The notes under the pieces are model-generated. The model saw only the letters and a list, made by a program, of their open reading frames with translations. It made no database searches and was not told the origin of the DNA. The translations under genes and the position numbers were made by a program. A stretch of DNA of 64,000 nucleotides. Source: Cellvibrio sp. KY-GH-1 (GTDB lineage Bacteria; Pseudomonadota; Gammaproteobacteria; Pseudomonadales; Cellvibrionaceae). Below, one piece after another: positions 9,474-20,035 of the stretch (its first letter is position 1; each line of letters opens with the position of its first letter). Location of the stretch: the NCBI RefSeq assembly GCF_008806975.1, contig NZ_CP031728.1, forward strand, positions 2,811,501 through 2,875,500, read 5' to 3'.

Positions 9474-9543
9474 GTAGGTTGGGCAGCAATGCCCAACAAA
9501 ATTTCATTCGGGGAGCGATGTTGGGCATTGCTGCCCAACCTAC
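9474..9543. repeat. Palindromic element with 25-bp arms between prfA and prmC
   Basis: The arms at 9474-9498 and 9519-9543 are perfect reverse complements over 25 bp, with a 20-bp spacer. Each arm is itself a small hairpin (TTGGGCA-gcaa-TGCCCAA), so the RNA could fold as one long stem or two short ones. This form is typical of REP-like intergenic repeats. It occupies most of the prfA-prmC gap and may influence mRNA stability or processing. Confidence 0.8.
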
Positions 9544-9564
9544 TTTGATATAAATATCTAAAAA

Positions 9565-10647
9565 TTAATCCGCAATCGCCGCAAGCTGATCGGCTTGATA
9601 TTCATGCGCAAGCGGCTCAACCACCGGATTTAAATCGCCTTGCATAATGGCGTCGAGGGAATACAACGTAAGGTTGATACGATGATCTGTCACCCGCCCT
9701 TGCGGGTAATTGTAAGTGCGAATGCGCTCGGATCTATCGCCCGAACCCACCAGGTTGCGACGCTCATCGGCCATGGATTTGTGCGCGGCATCTTCCTGCA
9801 TGGTTTTTAATTTGGTTGCCAGCAAACTCATGGCGCGCGCGCGGTTTTTGTGTTGCGAGCGCTCATCCTGACACTCCACCACCAAACCAGTGGGCAAGTG
9901 CACGATACGAATCGCCGAATCGGTTTTGTTAACGTGCTGACCGCCGGCACCGGAGGCGCGGAAGGTATCAATACGCAAATCAGCTTTGTTGATATTGATC
10001 TCTTCCATTTCGTCGGCCTCCGGCATTACCGCGACGGTACACGCAGACGTGTGGATGCGCCCTTGCGATTCAGTCTCAGGGACGCGTTGCACGCGATGCG
10101 CACCCGATTCAAATTTCAATTTTGAATACACGCCCTGACCACTCACCAGGGTAATAATTTCTTTGTAGCCGCCGTGTTCACCCTGGTTTTCGCTCAACAC
10201 TTCCACACGCCAGCCCTGGGTTTCAGCAAAACGGGAATACATGCGGAAAAGATCGCCAGAGAAAATCGCTGCTTCATCGCCGCCGGTGCCGGCGCGAATT
10301 TCCAAGTAACAGTTTTTCTCGTCGTTGGGATCTTTTGGCAGCAATAATTTTTGCAACTCCAACTGCATAGGCTCAACGCGTGCTTCGCAGTCTTTTAACT
10401 CTTCCTCCGCCATCTCCTTCATATCGTCATCGCCATCCACCAGCAGGTGTTTGGCTTCTTCGATATCCGCCAGCAATTGCAAGTAAGCCTTGTAGCCCTG
10501 CACCACAGGTTCAAGCTCAGCGTACTCTTTGGAGAGATCGCGGAATTTGTTTTGGTTGTTGATGACCTCGGACTCTGACAAGAGCGCGCTAACTTCTTCG
10601 TAGCGCTCTTTCAGGCGATCCAGCTTTTCTAAAATCGATGCTTTCAT
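9565..10647 (-). CDS. prfA: Peptide chain release factor 1
   Basis: 360 aa, the usual RF1 length. It recognises UAA/UAG stop codons and triggers peptidyl-tRNA hydrolysis through the GGQ motif (about residue 234, in [13 protein letters not shown]). The PCRF and RF-1 domains are complete. Its ATG overlaps the hemA stop (10644-10647), a conserved coupling in gammaproteobacteria, and prmC, which modifies it, follows downstream. Confidence 0.97.
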   Translation of the reverse strand: MKASILEKLDRLKERYEEVSALLSESEVINNQNKFRDLSKEYAELEPVVQGYKAYLQLLADIEEAKHLLVDGDDDMKEMAEEELKDCEARVEPMQLELQKLLLPKDPNDEKNCYLEIRAGTGGDEAAIFSGDLFRMYSRFAETQGWRVEVLSENQGEHGGYKEIITLVSGQGVYSKLKFESGAHRVQRVPETESQGRIHTSACTVAVMPEADEMEEININKADLRIDTFRASGAGGQHVNKTDSAIRIVHLPTGLVVECQDERSQHKNRARAMSLLATKLKTMQEDAAHKSMADERRNLVGSGDRSERIRTYNYPQGRVTDHRINLTLYSLDAIMQGDLNPVVEPLAHEYQADQLAAIAD

Positions 10648-11960
10648 TGTGGCTCACTTGCATCGCTGCTGTTATTAGCAGCGGAGTTAACAGATTCTAT
10701 GGAGGCAACAGGTAGCGACAGGTCAAACAGTTCCTGCGCAACTTGTAAAACATGGTGGCGGGACCCTGCACTCGCCTCTTTTAATACGGCTGTCGGCGAG
10801 TGAATTAATTTATTAGTCAGGTTGCGTGCCAGCGTTTGTAAAACTTGCTCAGGGTTCGCACCGGTTTGCAAACTACGCAGCGCTTTTTGCAATTCTGCAT
10901 CGCGCATTTGTTCCGCTTTCTGGCGATAGGCTTTTACTGTTTCTACCGCATTAAGGGCACGCTGATGTCGTAAAAATTGCTCGACACCTTCATTGATAAT
11001 TTCTTCAGCCTGATCTGCTGCCGCCACACGGGATTTTTTGTTTTCATCAATTACCGCGTGCAAATCATCCACGGTATAAAGATAAACGTCATCCAACTCT
11101 CCCACTTGCTCTTCAATGTCGCGCGGCACGGCGATGTCGAGCATAAACATGGGCTTGTGTTTGCGTTTTTTCAGTGCAGATTCCACCGCACCCTTTCCTA
11201 ATAAAGGCAATTGGCTCGCGGTGGAGGAAATCACTATGTCCGCGCGATGCAATTGCTCGGGAATATCGGCCAGCAAAATGGCTTCGCCACTAAATTCAGA
11301 CGCTAACCGCTGGGCGCGATCCAGGGTGCGATTGGCAACAATAATATGTTTAATGCCCTGCTCGGCAAGATGGCGAGCTACCAGTTCGATGGTCTCACCC
11401 GCACCAATAAGCAGCGCTGTGTCTTGCTTGAGATTGGAAAAAATCTGTTGCGCCAAACTTACCGCCGCATAGGCAACGGAGACCGGGTTCTCGCCGATCG
11501 CCGTTTCGGTGCGCACCCGCTTGGCAATGTTAAAAACTTGCTGAAAAGTAGCGTGTAATTCCGCTCCCAAGGTGCCTGCTTCTTTCGCCGAGGCAAAGGC
11601 CGATTTCATTTGGCCCAGAATTTGCGGTTCACCTAGCACCAGCGAGTCCAGACCACCGGCGACTTTCATCATATGGCGCACGGCGTCCTGATCCTGGTAG
11701 CAGTAGTAACTTTTGACCAGATCATCAGCCTCGATCGCCGTGTGACTTACCAGCCATTGCTGGATCGCACGTGCGTCACTCTCGCTACTGGCGTAGATCT
11801 CAGTGCGATTGCAGGTGGACAGTATCGCCACTTCCGCCAAACCGGCATGGGCACAGGCCTCTTGCATGGCGGAATGGAGGTTTTCCGGCGCAAAGGCAAC
11901 TCGCTCGCGCAGGGCAAGAGGGGCGGTGGTGTGATTGATACCAAAAGCTAACAGGGTCAT
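10644..11960 (-). CDS. hemA: Glutamyl-tRNA reductase
   Basis: 438 aa from ATG at 11960 ([10 protein letters not shown]). An upstream in-frame start at 12002 exists, but family proteins begin with this M-LLA-GINH sequence. The enzyme reduces Glu-tRNA to glutamate-1-semialdehyde, the first committed step of C5 tetrapyrrole synthesis. The catalytic Cys50 lies in [11 protein letters not shown]; the NADPH-binding GAGETIE region and C-terminal dimerisation helices are present. It leads the hemA-prfA-prmC-moeB operon. The 140-bp gap to the divergent exonuclease gene must hold both promoters; I see only weak -10-like boxes. Confidence 0.96.
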   Translation of the reverse strand: MTLLAFGINHTTAPLALRERVAFAPENLHSAMQEACAHAGLAEVAILSTCNRTEIYASSESDARAIQQWLVSHTAIEADDLVKSYYCYQDQDAVRHMMKVAGGLDSLVLGEPQILGQMKSAFASAKEAGTLGAELHATFQQVFNIAKRVRTETAIGENPVSVAYAAVSLAQQIFSNLKQDTALLIGAGETIELVARHLAEQGIKHIIVANRTLDRAQRLASEFSGEAILLADIPEQLHRADIVISSTASQLPLLGKGAVESALKKRKHKPMFMLDIAVPRDIEEQVGELDDVYLYTVDDLHAVIDENKKSRVAAADQAEEIINEGVEQFLRHQRALNAVETVKAYRQKAEQMRDAELQKALRSLQTGANPEQVLQTLARNLTNKLIHSPTAVLKEASAGSRHHVLQVAQELFDLSLPVASIESVNSAANNSSDASEPQ

Positions 11961-12143
11961 GAATGGCGCGTATCGTTTTAGAGGCCGGTATTGTCCGGTC
12001 ATGGACGCGGTGTGACAAGAGGCAAGCTTATATTCCTGTCATAAACGCGATTTATTAGAGCACATTTTATTATCTCATTAAGTTGGCGCGGCTTTTCTCT
12101 TATCCGCCTATACTCAAACGCAACATCGGAGAACAGATGCTTT

Positions 12144-12677
12144 ATGCGCAAACACGGCTACCCAACCATTATAGATATAGAGGCTTCGGGATTTGGCTCG
12201 CGCAGTTATCCCATTGAAATTGGTGTAGTCAAAGGTAGCGGCGAGCGCTATTGCGCTTTGATACGCCCCGAACCCGACTGGCAACATTGGTGCAGCAGTG
12301 CCCAAGCTATGCACGGCATATCGCGCCAACTGGTCGAACGCCGGGGGCGCAGCCCGAAGGAGATTTGCACAGAACTCAACCAGTTCATCGGTGCCATCAC
12401 CGCCTACAGCGACGCCTGGACCCATGACAGTCCCTGGCTAAACCGTCTTTTTTTCGCCGCGCGAATCAACCCCGTCTTTCACCTTAGCCCCATTGAAATG
12501 ATCTCCACCGAAGCCCAACTGCTAGCGTGGGACGCGGCCAAGAAGCGCTTGGCGAAACAATTGGACATCAAACGTCACAGGGCGAGTGGAGACGCTTATT
12601 TAATCCAACAGACCTATCTTTACACCCGCAACCTGATGGAAACCCATCCTGCACTGGCACGGCGCACCGGACTTTAA
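12144..12677 (+). CDS. DEDDh-type 3'-5' exonuclease domain protein
   Basis: 177 aa. The N-terminal DIEASGFG (D11, E13) is exonuclease motif I; the central WTHDSPW region and the C-terminal HRASGDA give the remaining His/Asp pattern of DEDDh nucleases, as in RNase T and DnaQ epsilon. The size fits a stand-alone exonuclease domain. Substrate, RNA or DNA, cannot be inferred. It is divergent from hemA and only 56 bp ahead of the TPR lipoprotein gene, so it may be the first gene of that plus-strand transcript. Confidence 0.8.
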   Translation: MRKHGYPTIIDIEASGFGSRSYPIEIGVVKGSGERYCALIRPEPDWQHWCSSAQAMHGISRQLVERRGRSPKEICTELNQFIGAITAYSDAWTHDSPWLNRLFFAARINPVFHLSPIEMISTEAQLLAWDAAKKRLAKQLDIKRHRASGDAYLIQQTYLYTRNLMETHPALARRTGL

Positions 12678-12733
12678 TATGATGACTGGCCGTGCTGCCG
12701 TTCAGCACGCCGTTAATTTTCATTCGGTTGAGC

Positions 12734-14476
12734 ATGGTCAAACATCGCCCGCTAATCCTTTCCAGTGTCACACTCTTTTGGGTCCTGAGCGGATGCAGCT
12801 TGCAATCCGCCCGCAGTGTGGCCGCCCCGGAACCGGAGGAAGTAGCGCCAATCAAGCCTCCTATGGAAGTACGCATAGAGCAGCCAGCGCGCCCCTTTCC
12901 CACCGAAACTCTGTATTCATTGTTAACCGCCGAAATTGCCGGCAGCCGCGCACAATATGATTTGGCGTTAAGTAACTATTCCCAGCAAGCGCGCGAAACC
13001 CATGATCCGCAAATTGCCGAGCGCGCCACGCTGATTGCCCGCTATTTGAATAACAATGACCTGGCGCTGGAGATGGCGCGAATCTGGGTTGATGCCAGCC
13101 CGGAAAACAAAGATGCCTTGGCCAATACCTCCATGGCGTATTTACAAACAGGACAATTACGTGAGGCCTTTAATTATTCTGTGCGCTTGCTGGATCAAGG
13201 GGGCGAACCACTGTTTCAGAACATCGCCGCCAACGCAGCCCGCCTGCAGGATGAAGAACGAGCCAAGCTACTGAGCGATTTTGCCAGTCAGCTTCAACAA
13301 CACCCCCAAGATGAACAGCTCATTGTTGGCACCGGCATACTGCTGCAACAACAAGGCAAGTATGAGGAGGCAATGAACCTCACTCATCAAGCGCTGAAGC
13401 TACACCCTCGCAGTATTCCGGCAGCCATTCTGGAAGCCAATCTGCTGCATCAACTTAAGCGCGACGAAGAAGCCATTGCCAAAATGGCCACCCTGCTGGA
13501 GTTCTATCCGGACAACATCAGCCTGCGCCAGCAGTACGCACGCATACTCACTCATCATGACTTGGATCTGGCCCAGCAACAATTTCAGATACTGGTGAAA
13601 CAGCGCCCAGGGGATGGGGAATTGCTGCTCTCGCTCGGCATAATTGCCATGGAGCGAAAGGACACCGAAACTGCGCGCAAAACCTTTGAAGCGCTACTCG
13701 ACAAGGATCAGCACCTATCAACAGCCCACTATTATCTGGGTCGCATGGCGGAAGCACGCCAGGATTCAGCGGAAGCAATTATTCATTTTTTGCAAGTCGA
13801 TAGTGGCAACGACTTTCTCTCCGCTACATTGAGCCTGCTGGATATTTTTGTGCGCCAGCAGGATTTCCTCAGCGCCCAACAACATATGAACCGGGTGCGC
13901 CTGCGCTTTCCTGACCAGAGCGAAGCACTTTACACCTTGCACGGCCAAACCCTGGTCAAACACAATTATTTGACTGAAGCGGACAAGGTACTTAGCGAAG
14001 GGCTGGTTAACTATCCCAACAGCACCCGCCTGCTGTTTGCACGCGCCATGTTGAACAACCAGCGCAACCGACTCACTGCAACCGAACAGGATCTGCGCCA
14101 AATATTAAAACTGGATGCCAATAATGTGTCCGCCCTTAACTCCCTGGGTTATATTCTGGCCGACCGCACCCAACGCTACGACGAGGCCCGACAGCTCTTG
14201 GATAAAGCGCTGCGCCTCAAACCCGATGATTCAGCCATCATGGATTCCATGGGCTGGCTGCTCTATCGCCTTGGCAAATATCCCGAGGCACTCAGCCAGC
14301 TGCGCAGCGCTTTTAATACTGGCCCCAATCCCGAAATCGCCGCGCATTTGGGCGAAATCCTGTGGATGATTGGCGAACAAGACGAGGCCCGCCGCATCTG
14401 GGAAGAGGGCATAAAGCTCGCACCGGGTGACCCGGTCATCCAGGAAACCCTACAACGCCTAAAGGCTGATCTATGA
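12734..14476 (+). CDS. Tetratricopeptide-repeat outer-membrane lipoprotein
   Basis: About 580 aa from ATG at 12734. The N-terminus (MVKHRPLILSSVTLFWVLSGC) is a lipoprotein signal with the lipobox Cys at 21; the frame also extends to a TTG at 12692 that would spoil the signal. The rest is a solenoid of TPR units from about residue 70 to the end, with late repeats such as YDEARQLLDKAL and YPEALSQLRSAF. The same protein type precedes lolB in Pseudomonas. It overlaps the lolB start by 4 bp (ATGA), suggesting coupled expression and an envelope role, but its exact function is not established. Confidence 0.85.
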   Translation: MVKHRPLILSSVTLFWVLSGCSLQSARSVAAPEPEEVAPIKPPMEVRIEQPARPFPTETLYSLLTAEIAGSRAQYDLALSNYSQQARETHDPQIAERATLIARYLNNNDLALEMARIWVDASPENKDALANTSMAYLQTGQLREAFNYSVRLLDQGGEPLFQNIAANAARLQDEERAKLLSDFASQLQQHPQDEQLIVGTGILLQQQGKYEEAMNLTHQALKLHPRSIPAAILEANLLHQLKRDEEAIAKMATLLEFYPDNISLRQQYARILTHHDLDLAQQQFQILVKQRPGDGELLLSLGIIAMERKDTETARKTFEALLDKDQHLSTAHYYLGRMAEARQDSAEAIIHFLQVDSGNDFLSATLSLLDIFVRQQDFLSAQQHMNRVRLRFPDQSEALYTLHGQTLVKHNYLTEADKVLSEGLVNYPNSTRLLFARAMLNNQRNRLTATEQDLRQILKLDANNVSALNSLGYILADRTQRYDEARQLLDKALRLKPDDSAIMDSMGWLLYRLGKYPEALSQLRSAFNTGPNPEIAAHLGEILWMIGEQDEARRIWEEGIKLAPGDPVIQETLQRLKADL

Positions 14477-15084
14477 ATTTCTCCCGCTTGATGGTACTCC
14501 TGCTGGCGTTCGCGGCGACCGCATGCGTCCATCGTCCGGGCTTAACACCGCCGGAAAACCTGCGCGAACACCAACAACAAGTCCAAGCGATTGACGATTG
14601 GCAGTTGAGTGGCAAATTGGGTATTCGCACCCCCGACGACAGTGGCAGCGCCAGCTTAAAATGGGCACAGCACACGTCCGGCTACCAACTCAACCTCGCT
14701 GGACCACTCGGCCAGAAGCGCCTGATCATTACCGGGAAACCCGGCAAGGTACGTCTGGAGCAAACTGGCGAGCCGATTCAAGAAGCCAAAACCCCGGAGG
14801 CCTTAATCAAACAACAGTTAGGCTGGACATTGCCTGTTACCCAATTGGCCTACTGGGTGCGCGGCGTTCCCGCCCCCAAGGGTCGCATCACCCGGCTGCA
14901 GCAAAACAGCGACGGGCTTATCGCCCTACTGCAACAGGGCGATTGGCTAATCACCTACAGCAACTACAGCGATCAAACCGTTTCCGGCAAAACCCTCGCC
15001 CTGCCGGGCAAGGTTACCGCTGAGTACGGCGATGTACGCCTGATACTCGCGATTCGACAATGGCAACTTGGCCCTCAACAGTAA
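14473..15084 (+). CDS. lolB: Outer-membrane lipoprotein receptor LolB
   Basis: 203 aa. LolB accepts lipoproteins from the LolA carrier and inserts them in the outer membrane. The N-terminus is a lipoprotein signal with Cys18 after ATA, followed by the conserved [24 protein letters not shown] opening of the beta-barrel half. Length and gene position upstream of ispE are standard for gammaproteobacteria. It overlaps the preceding TPR gene by 4 bp and is followed by ispE with a 19-bp gap. Confidence 0.94.
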   Translation: MNFSRLMVLLLAFAATACVHRPGLTPPENLREHQQQVQAIDDWQLSGKLGIRTPDDSGSASLKWAQHTSGYQLNLAGPLGQKRLIITGKPGKVRLEQTGEPIQEAKTPEALIKQQLGWTLPVTQLAYWVRGVPAPKGRITRLQQNSDGLIALLQQGDWLITYSNYSDQTVSGKTLALPGKVTAEYGDVRLILAIRQWQLGPQQ

Positions 15085-15103
15085 AGACCACATCAAAATA
15101 ACT

Positions 15104-15949
15104 ATGCCAACCTTGACCCTGCTCTCCCCTGCCAAACTAAATTTATTCCTGCATATCACCGGGCGTCGCGCTGATGGTTACCACAATCTGCAAACACTCT
15201 TTCAGTTGCTCAACTACGGGGACACCCTTAGTTTCACGCCCAATACCGACAGCCGCATCAGCCTGCAACCGGAACTTCCCGGCGTCGCCTTTGAGCAAAA
15301 CCTGATTATCAAAGCCGTGCGCGCACTTGCCCCCTTCAAACCCGTTAACGCAGGTGTGGATATCCAACTGGAAAAACGCCTGCCAATGGGCGGTGGTATT
15401 GGTGGCGGCAGCAGCAATGCCGCAACCACACTGGTTGCGCTCAACCATTTATGGAACTGCAATTTGAGCAAAGCACAATTGCAGTCAATAGGTTTAACCC
15501 TGGGTGCGGATGTTCCCGTCTTCATCAATGCGCAAACCGCTTGGGCCGAAGGCGTGGGCGAGCAACTTTTGCCTGTCAAAACTCCAGCAAAATGGTTTCT
15601 GGTTGTGCAACCTGATTGCCACGTATCCACTGCTGAAATTTTTTCTAACAAAGATTTGACAAGAGATACTTCGGCCATTAAAGTGGCGGCCTTCCTTGAG
15701 CGGGGCGGTAAAAATGACTGCGAAGCCTTGGTAAAATCGCTTTATCCACCCGTGAATGAAGCAGTTACCTGGCTACAGAAATTTGATCGCAACGCAAAGA
15801 TGACTGGAACCGGAGCCTGTGTTTTTGCAAGCTTTGAGTCGGTAGAACAAGCACAACAAGTGCAGGCGCAATTGCCTAAACATCTACCCGGTTTTGTAGC
15901 GCAAGGTGTTAACCAATCACCACTCTACAAACTGCTTCCAGACGTCTAA
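15104..15949 (+). CDS. ispE: 4-diphosphocytidyl-2-C-methyl-D-erythritol kinase
   Basis: 281 aa from ATG at 15104 ([18 protein letters not shown]); an in-frame TTG at 15068 would overlap lolB and is less likely. GHMP kinase of the MEP isoprenoid pathway. Lys11 in the SPAKLNL motif, the ATP-binding [13 protein letters not shown] (94-106) and the GADVP catalytic Asp region are present. It follows lolB closely and precedes tRNA-Gln and prs, the conserved gammaproteobacterial order. Confidence 0.95.
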   Translation: MPTLTLLSPAKLNLFLHITGRRADGYHNLQTLFQLLNYGDTLSFTPNTDSRISLQPELPGVAFEQNLIIKAVRALAPFKPVNAGVDIQLEKRLPMGGGIGGGSSNAATTLVALNHLWNCNLSKAQLQSIGLTLGADVPVFINAQTAWAEGVGEQLLPVKTPAKWFLVVQPDCHVSTAEIFSNKDLTRDTSAIKVAAFLERGGKNDCEALVKSLYPPVNEAVTWLQKFDRNAKMTGTGACVFASFESVEQAQQVQAQLPKHLPGFVAQGVNQSPLYKLLPDV

Positions 15950-15962
15950 ATCAAGTCATAAC

Positions 15963-16037
15963 AGGGGCGTCGCCAAGTGGTAAGGCAGCGGGTTTTGATC
16001 CCGCCATTCGTAGGTTCGAGTCCTTCCGCCCCTGCCA
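15963..16037 (+). tRNA. tRNA-Gln (anticodon TTG)
   Basis: The 75-nt sequence folds as a cloverleaf. The acceptor AGGGGCG pairs with CGCCCCT and the 3' GCCA is encoded. The anticodon stem GCGGG/CCCGC holds loop TTTTGAT, with anticodon TTG at 15995-15997 reading CAA. The T arm GTAGG-TTCGAGT-CCTTC contains one T-T mismatch, which is unusual but does not disturb the rest. It lies between ispE and prs, as in Pseudomonas. Confidence 0.95.
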
Positions 16038-16188
16038 TTTTTCTCTCAGATTCCTCGTTAAAAAATTCCCGGTGTTTAGCGATTTCCGTGTATTCCGCTA
16101 AAATCCCAAGGGTAAAAAAACCTGCTTCGCGCAGACAGACACTCGGCTCTGGTTTTTATCTTCCGGCAATCAGCAAAAGGTATCTGAC

Positions 16189-17130
16189 GTGACTGACTTA
16201 ATGGTCTTTACCGGCAACGCAAACCCCGAACTCGCCAAAAAAATTGTGGAGCATCTGGGCCGCCCGCTGGGTGATGTTTCAGTATCGCAATTCTCCGATG
16301 GCGAAATCGCTGTCGAGCTGAATGAAAACGTTCGCGGTCGCGATGTGTTTGTCGTGCAATCCACCTGCGCACCAACAAATGACAACCTGATGGAATTGAT
16401 CGTAATGGTAGATGCGCTGCGTCGCGCCTCTGCCGGCCGCATTACCGCCGTAGTCCCCTACTTCGGTTACGCACGTCAGGATCGCCGTGTACGTTCCGCC
16501 CGCGTGCCCATCACCGCCAAAGTGGTGGCCGATATGATGGTTGGCGTTGGCGTTGACCGCGTACTCACCGTTGACCTGCACGCGGAACAAATCCAGGGCT
16601 TTTTTGACGTGCCAGTAGACAACGTCTACGGCTCACCGGTACTGCTGGAAGACATTGAGCAACAAAAATTTGAAGACCTGATCGTAGTATCACCCGACAT
16701 CGGCGGTGTAGTGCGTGCACGTGCTGTCGCCAAACAATTGGGAATCGATCTTGCGATCATCGATAAACGTCGCCCGCGCGCTAACGTTGCAGAAGTGATG
16801 CACATTATCGGTGAAATTGAAGGCCGCACCTGTTTGCTGGTTGACGACATTATCGATACCGCCGGCACTCTGTGCAGCGCCGCGAAAGCGCTGAAACAAC
16901 ACGGTGCCAAACGTGTAGTTGCCTACTGTACCCACCCGGTATTGTCCGGCAAGGCGATCGATAACATTAACAACTCCGAGCTGGATGAACTGGTTGTTGC
17001 CGACTCCATCCCGCTGAGCGAAGCGGCGCAGAATTGCGCGCGCATTCGCAGCTTGACCCTATCCAAAATGCTCGCCGAAGCTATGCGTCGCCTGAGCAAT
17101 GAAGAATCCCTGAGTGCAATGTTCCGCTAG
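16189..17130 (+). CDS. prs: Ribose-phosphate pyrophosphokinase (PRPP synthetase)
   Basis: 313 aa, the standard class I length. It makes PRPP from ribose-5-phosphate and ATP for nucleotide, His and Trp synthesis. The flexible loop region [15 protein letters not shown], the [12 protein letters not shown] metal-binding segment and the PRPP loop [10 protein letters not shown] are intact. GTG at 16189 is preferred over ATG 16201 because AAAAGG lies 8-14 nt upstream and the N-terminus then has the usual length. A short TTCCGC-taa-GCGGAA hairpin follows the stop at 17145-17159. Confidence 0.96.
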   Translation: MTDLMVFTGNANPELAKKIVEHLGRPLGDVSVSQFSDGEIAVELNENVRGRDVFVVQSTCAPTNDNLMELIVMVDALRRASAGRITAVVPYFGYARQDRRVRSARVPITAKVVADMMVGVGVDRVLTVDLHAEQIQGFFDVPVDNVYGSPVLLEDIEQQKFEDLIVVSPDIGGVVRARAVAKQLGIDLAIIDKRRPRANVAEVMHIIGEIEGRTCLLVDDIIDTAGTLCSAAKALKQHGAKRVVAYCTHPVLSGKAIDNINNSELDELVVADSIPLSEAAQNCARIRSLTLSKMLAEAMRRLSNEESLSAMFR

Positions 17131-17259
17131 GACCTCCTTAAAGGTTCCGCTAAGCGGAAGAATAGCTCTGGTAAACCGCCACATTACATTTCGTACTGTG
17201 GTTACTGAAACCCGTCAGGTTCTGGTCGCGGATCTGTACGGAAAATTGAGGACGGAAAA

Positions 17260-17868
17260 ATGTCTGAAGACTTTAAATTAGATGCAACTGCCCGTAACGA
17301 TTTGGGGAAAGGTGCGAGCCGCCGCCTGCGTCGTTTGGCTGATCAAGTTCCTGCAGTTATTTACGGCGGCAACAAAAACCCGGCAAGCGTAAGCGTTTCT
17401 CACAAAGAGCTGATCAAGCACTTGGAACACGAAGCTTTCTACTCTCACATCATCAGCCTGAGCGTAGATGGTGCTGCAGAAGACGTGATTTTGAAAGACG
17501 TTCAACGTCACCCATCCAAGCCACAAGTACTGCACTTGGACTTCCTACGCGTTGATAAAGCAACCAAGGTACACACTCACGTACCCCTGCACTTCATCAA
17601 CGAAGCTACTTCTAAAGGCGTGAAAATCCAGGGCGGCAAAGTAGTTCACAACCTGACCCAACTGGACATCATCTGCCTGCCACATCAACTGCCTGAGTTT
17701 ATCGAAGTTGACCTGGCTGATGCAGAAGTAGGTACCATCCTGCACATCAGCGATCTGAAACTGCCAACCGGCGTTGTTTCTGCTGATCTGCAAAAAGGTG
17801 CGGACCACGATTTGGCGGTTGCCACCATCGTTAAGCCGAAAGGCGGTGCAGAAGGCGAAGAAGCGTAA
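17260..17868 (+). CDS. rplY: 50S ribosomal protein L25 (Ctc form)
   Basis: 202 aa. It combines the N-terminal 5S rRNA-binding L25 domain (about 5-95, with GKGASRRLRR and PAVIYGG motifs) with the C-terminal TL5/Ctc beta domain. This is the long Ctc form typical of Pseudomonas-like bacteria rather than the short E. coli L25. It lies 129 bp after prs and ends in a strong terminator. Its synonymous-codon pattern looks highly expressed, with few rare codons. Confidence 0.95.
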   Translation: MSEDFKLDATARNDLGKGASRRLRRLADQVPAVIYGGNKNPASVSVSHKELIKHLEHEAFYSHIISLSVDGAAEDVILKDVQRHPSKPQVLHLDFLRVDKATKVHTHVPLHFINEATSKGVKIQGGKVVHNLTQLDIICLPHQLPEFIEVDLADAEVGTILHISDLKLPTGVVSADLQKGADHDLAVATIVKPKGGAEGEEA

Positions 17869-17886
17869 TTCTTCTTGCTTATGCCA

Positions 17887-17918
17887 AAGGGCGGCGTCTT
17901 CGGACCCCGCCCTTTTTT
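17887..17918 (+). terminator. Rho-independent terminator after rplY
   Basis: Stem AAGGGCGG / CCGCCCTT (17887-17894 and 17907-17914) continues across one C-C mismatch into GTC-ttcg-GAC, a UUCG tetraloop, and is followed by six T. It closes the prs-rplY transcript just downstream of the rplY stop. Confidence 0.9.
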
Positions 17919-17994
17919 ATTGATACTGCGCACCTTTTAATGAAAGGTATTTTGCAAAAAGATACCGTCGAAAATCGGGATCCGGAATATTCTC

Positions 17995-18585
17995 ATGAGC
18001 AATGCAATTCAATTAATCGTCGGCCTTGGCAACCCTGGCAATGAATACGAACGCACTCGCCACAATGCCGGGCAAGATTTTGTCGAAGAACTTGCGCGTA
18101 CGCTGGGCGTTACGTTGCAGCCCGACAACAAATATTTCGGTTATAGCGCACGCGCCAATTTTCAGGGGCAGGATTTACGTCTCCTAATCCCCACTACTTA
18201 CATGAATCGCAGCGGGCAATCCGTGGGCGCCCTGGCGAACTTTTTCAAAATTCCCCCCACTGCCATTTTGGTAGCGCATGATGAGCTGGATTTAGCACCC
18301 GGCGTTGCGCGCTTTAAACTGGGCGGTGGCCACGGTGGCCACAACGGTCTGCGCGATATTATCGCGGCACTCGGCAATAACCAAAATTTTCCTCGTTTGC
18401 GTTTGGGGATTGGCCATCCCGGAGCCGCGCCACTCGTTGCGAATTTTGTACTGAAACGCGCCCCATCCTCCGAGCAGGAATTGATTGATAATGCAATCGC
18501 GCGCGCAATCCAATGCACGCCTGATGCAATTAAAGGGGACTGGAATTCAGCAATGAAAAAGCTACATACAGATCCCAAAAAATAA
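17995..18585 (+). CDS. pth: Peptidyl-tRNA hydrolase
   Basis: 196 aa. It recycles peptidyl-tRNA released from stalled ribosomes. The [18 protein letters not shown] signature holds catalytic His23; the TTYMNRSG and DELDL segments and [11 protein letters not shown] are all present. It has its own start after the rplY terminator. The 175 bp that follow (18586-18760) contain no gene or clear signal that I can see. In relatives ychF follows directly; here two surface-polysaccharide genes intervene. Confidence 0.96.
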   Translation: MSNAIQLIVGLGNPGNEYERTRHNAGQDFVEELARTLGVTLQPDNKYFGYSARANFQGQDLRLLIPTTYMNRSGQSVGALANFFKIPPTAILVAHDELDLAPGVARFKLGGGHGGHNGLRDIIAALGNNQNFPRLRLGIGHPGAAPLVANFVLKRAPSSEQELIDNAIARAIQCTPDAIKGDWNSAMKKLHTDPKK

Positions 18586-18760
18586 CACCATAAAAATCAT
18601 TTATAACGCAACCAACAGTCGAAAAGCTGCCCATCAATTTGCTAGGATGCGCAACCGCAAGTCACTACTACAAACCAACAATAACGAATCGCCAGGCAAT
18701 CCCCAACAAAACAATAAAATCAACCTCTGACCAGGTTGCCTCGCTCAGGACGGCTCCACC

Positions 18761-20035
18761 ATGGCATATCTCTCTATCAATGGCTTATTACAGCCAGTGT
18801 TAATTACTTTATTGGCGCTCGTTTGCGCTCGCTTTTTTGTGCGCGACACAGCCGCAAGCGATACTCACGAATTTGCTGCGCTGGATGGCTTGCGCGGCCT
18901 ATTGGCGTTAACGGTGTTTATACACCATAGCGTCTACTGGTTTTATTACTCCAGAGGACAAGGCTGGCACGGCGGCGACTCAGTGCTCTATGAAAATTTT
19001 GGACAAACCAGCATCTGCCTGTTTTTTATGGTCAGCGGTTTTTTGTTTGGTCATAAGCTATTGGAGGCACGCCAAAAACCGTTGGATTGGCTCAGGCTGT
19101 ACTGCTCGAGACTGCTGCGCTTGGGGCCTCTGTATTTCACAGTCCTGCTATTTATCCTCGCCCTGATTACCGTTAAGTCCAGTTTTACCATGCATCAGGA
19201 TTGGCATGAGTTCTGGACCAGTTTGCGCCACTGGCTACTCTTTACTATCCCAAGCCACGCTGACATCAATGGTTTTCCAAATACTCATGTCCTAACCGCC
19301 GGCGTTGTTTGGACACTTCCTTACGAGTGGTATTTTTACCTGTGTTTACCTGCCGTCAGCCTGCTGCTCGGCAGTCGCAGCCAAACCAATCCTTTGCCCT
19401 GGCTGCTGATCAGCGCGGCCTGCGTGCTAACCTTCAGCTACTGGGGTTTAGATTCCACTCTGCTGTGGGGATTCGTCGGAGGTTTCGTTGCCGCTTTGGC
19501 AATTCGCCACACGGAATTACGCCGGCTACTTCGCGGCATGAACTGGGTAGCTCTAGCGTGCCTGATCATTGGCTACACCTGTTTTACCACCAACGAATAC
19601 TACACTCGTCTGCTGATCCTGACGGTGGCATTCACCAGCATCGCTGCGGGCACCAATCTGTTTGGCGTACTGACAAGTCGCAGTTGTCGGGCACTGAGTA
19701 ATATCAGCTACGGCATTTACTTGCTTCACGGACTTGTACTCTATCTGACATTTAACTGGGTCCTCAGCCCGGAAACCAGCATCGCCATGACAGAGCAACA
19801 ACATGTTCTGTTGATGATCGCAATCACGCCGGTAATAGTCGCTATTTCTGCGCTCAGCTGGCATTGGGTTGAATGGCCTGCGATGCAAAACACGACAAAA
19901 CTCGCACGCTGGCTGCGCAGCCTTAACCCTCCAGCACCCGTAGTCGCCCCAACCTCGGTTGACCCCTCGCATTCGATGAGCAACAACCAACCCAGCCAAA
20001 GGACAAATGAACTGGTGGAGCAGCGCCATGACTAA
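18761..20035 (+). CDS. Acyltransferase-3 (OafA-like) membrane acyltransferase
   Basis: 424 aa with about ten hydrophobic helices. The family motif region ALDGLRGLLALTVFIHHS (about 45-62) holds the conserved Arg and His; the F.MVSGFLFG segment follows. Acyltransferase-3 proteins acetylate or acylate cell-surface sugars. The C-terminal ~40 residues form a polar tail. Its end overlaps the start of the next gene by up to 29 bp, indicating cotranscription, so the pair probably modify the same envelope glycan. The acceptor is unknown. Confidence 0.9.
   Translation: MAYLSINGLLQPVLITLLALVCARFFVRDTAASDTHEFAALDGLRGLLALTVFIHHSVYWFYYSRGQGWHGGDSVLYENFGQTSICLFFMVSGFLFGHKLLEARQKPLDWLRLYCSRLLRLGPLYFTVLLFILALITVKSSFTMHQDWHEFWTSLRHWLLFTIPSHADINGFPNTHVLTAGVVWTLPYEWYFYLCLPAVSLLLGSRSQTNPLPWLLISAACVLTFSYWGLDSTLLWGFVGGFVAALAIRHTELRRLLRGMNWVALACLIIGYTCFTTNEYYTRLLILTVAFTSIAAGTNLFGVLTSRSCRALSNISYGIYLLHGLVLYLTFNWVLSPETSIAMTEQQHVLLMIAITPVIVAISALSWHWVEWPAMQNTTKLARWLRSLNPPAPVVAPTSVDPSHSMSNNQPSQRTNELVEQRHD

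Noticed and set aside
12692..12733. Upstream TTG start for the TPR lipoprotein
   Set aside because: It would put 14 residues ahead of an ideal lipoprotein signal beginning at 12734.
16038..16188. A second tRNA or small RNA between tRNA-Gln and prs
   Set aside because: No further cloverleaf or terminator-bounded transcript could be made out in these 151 bases.
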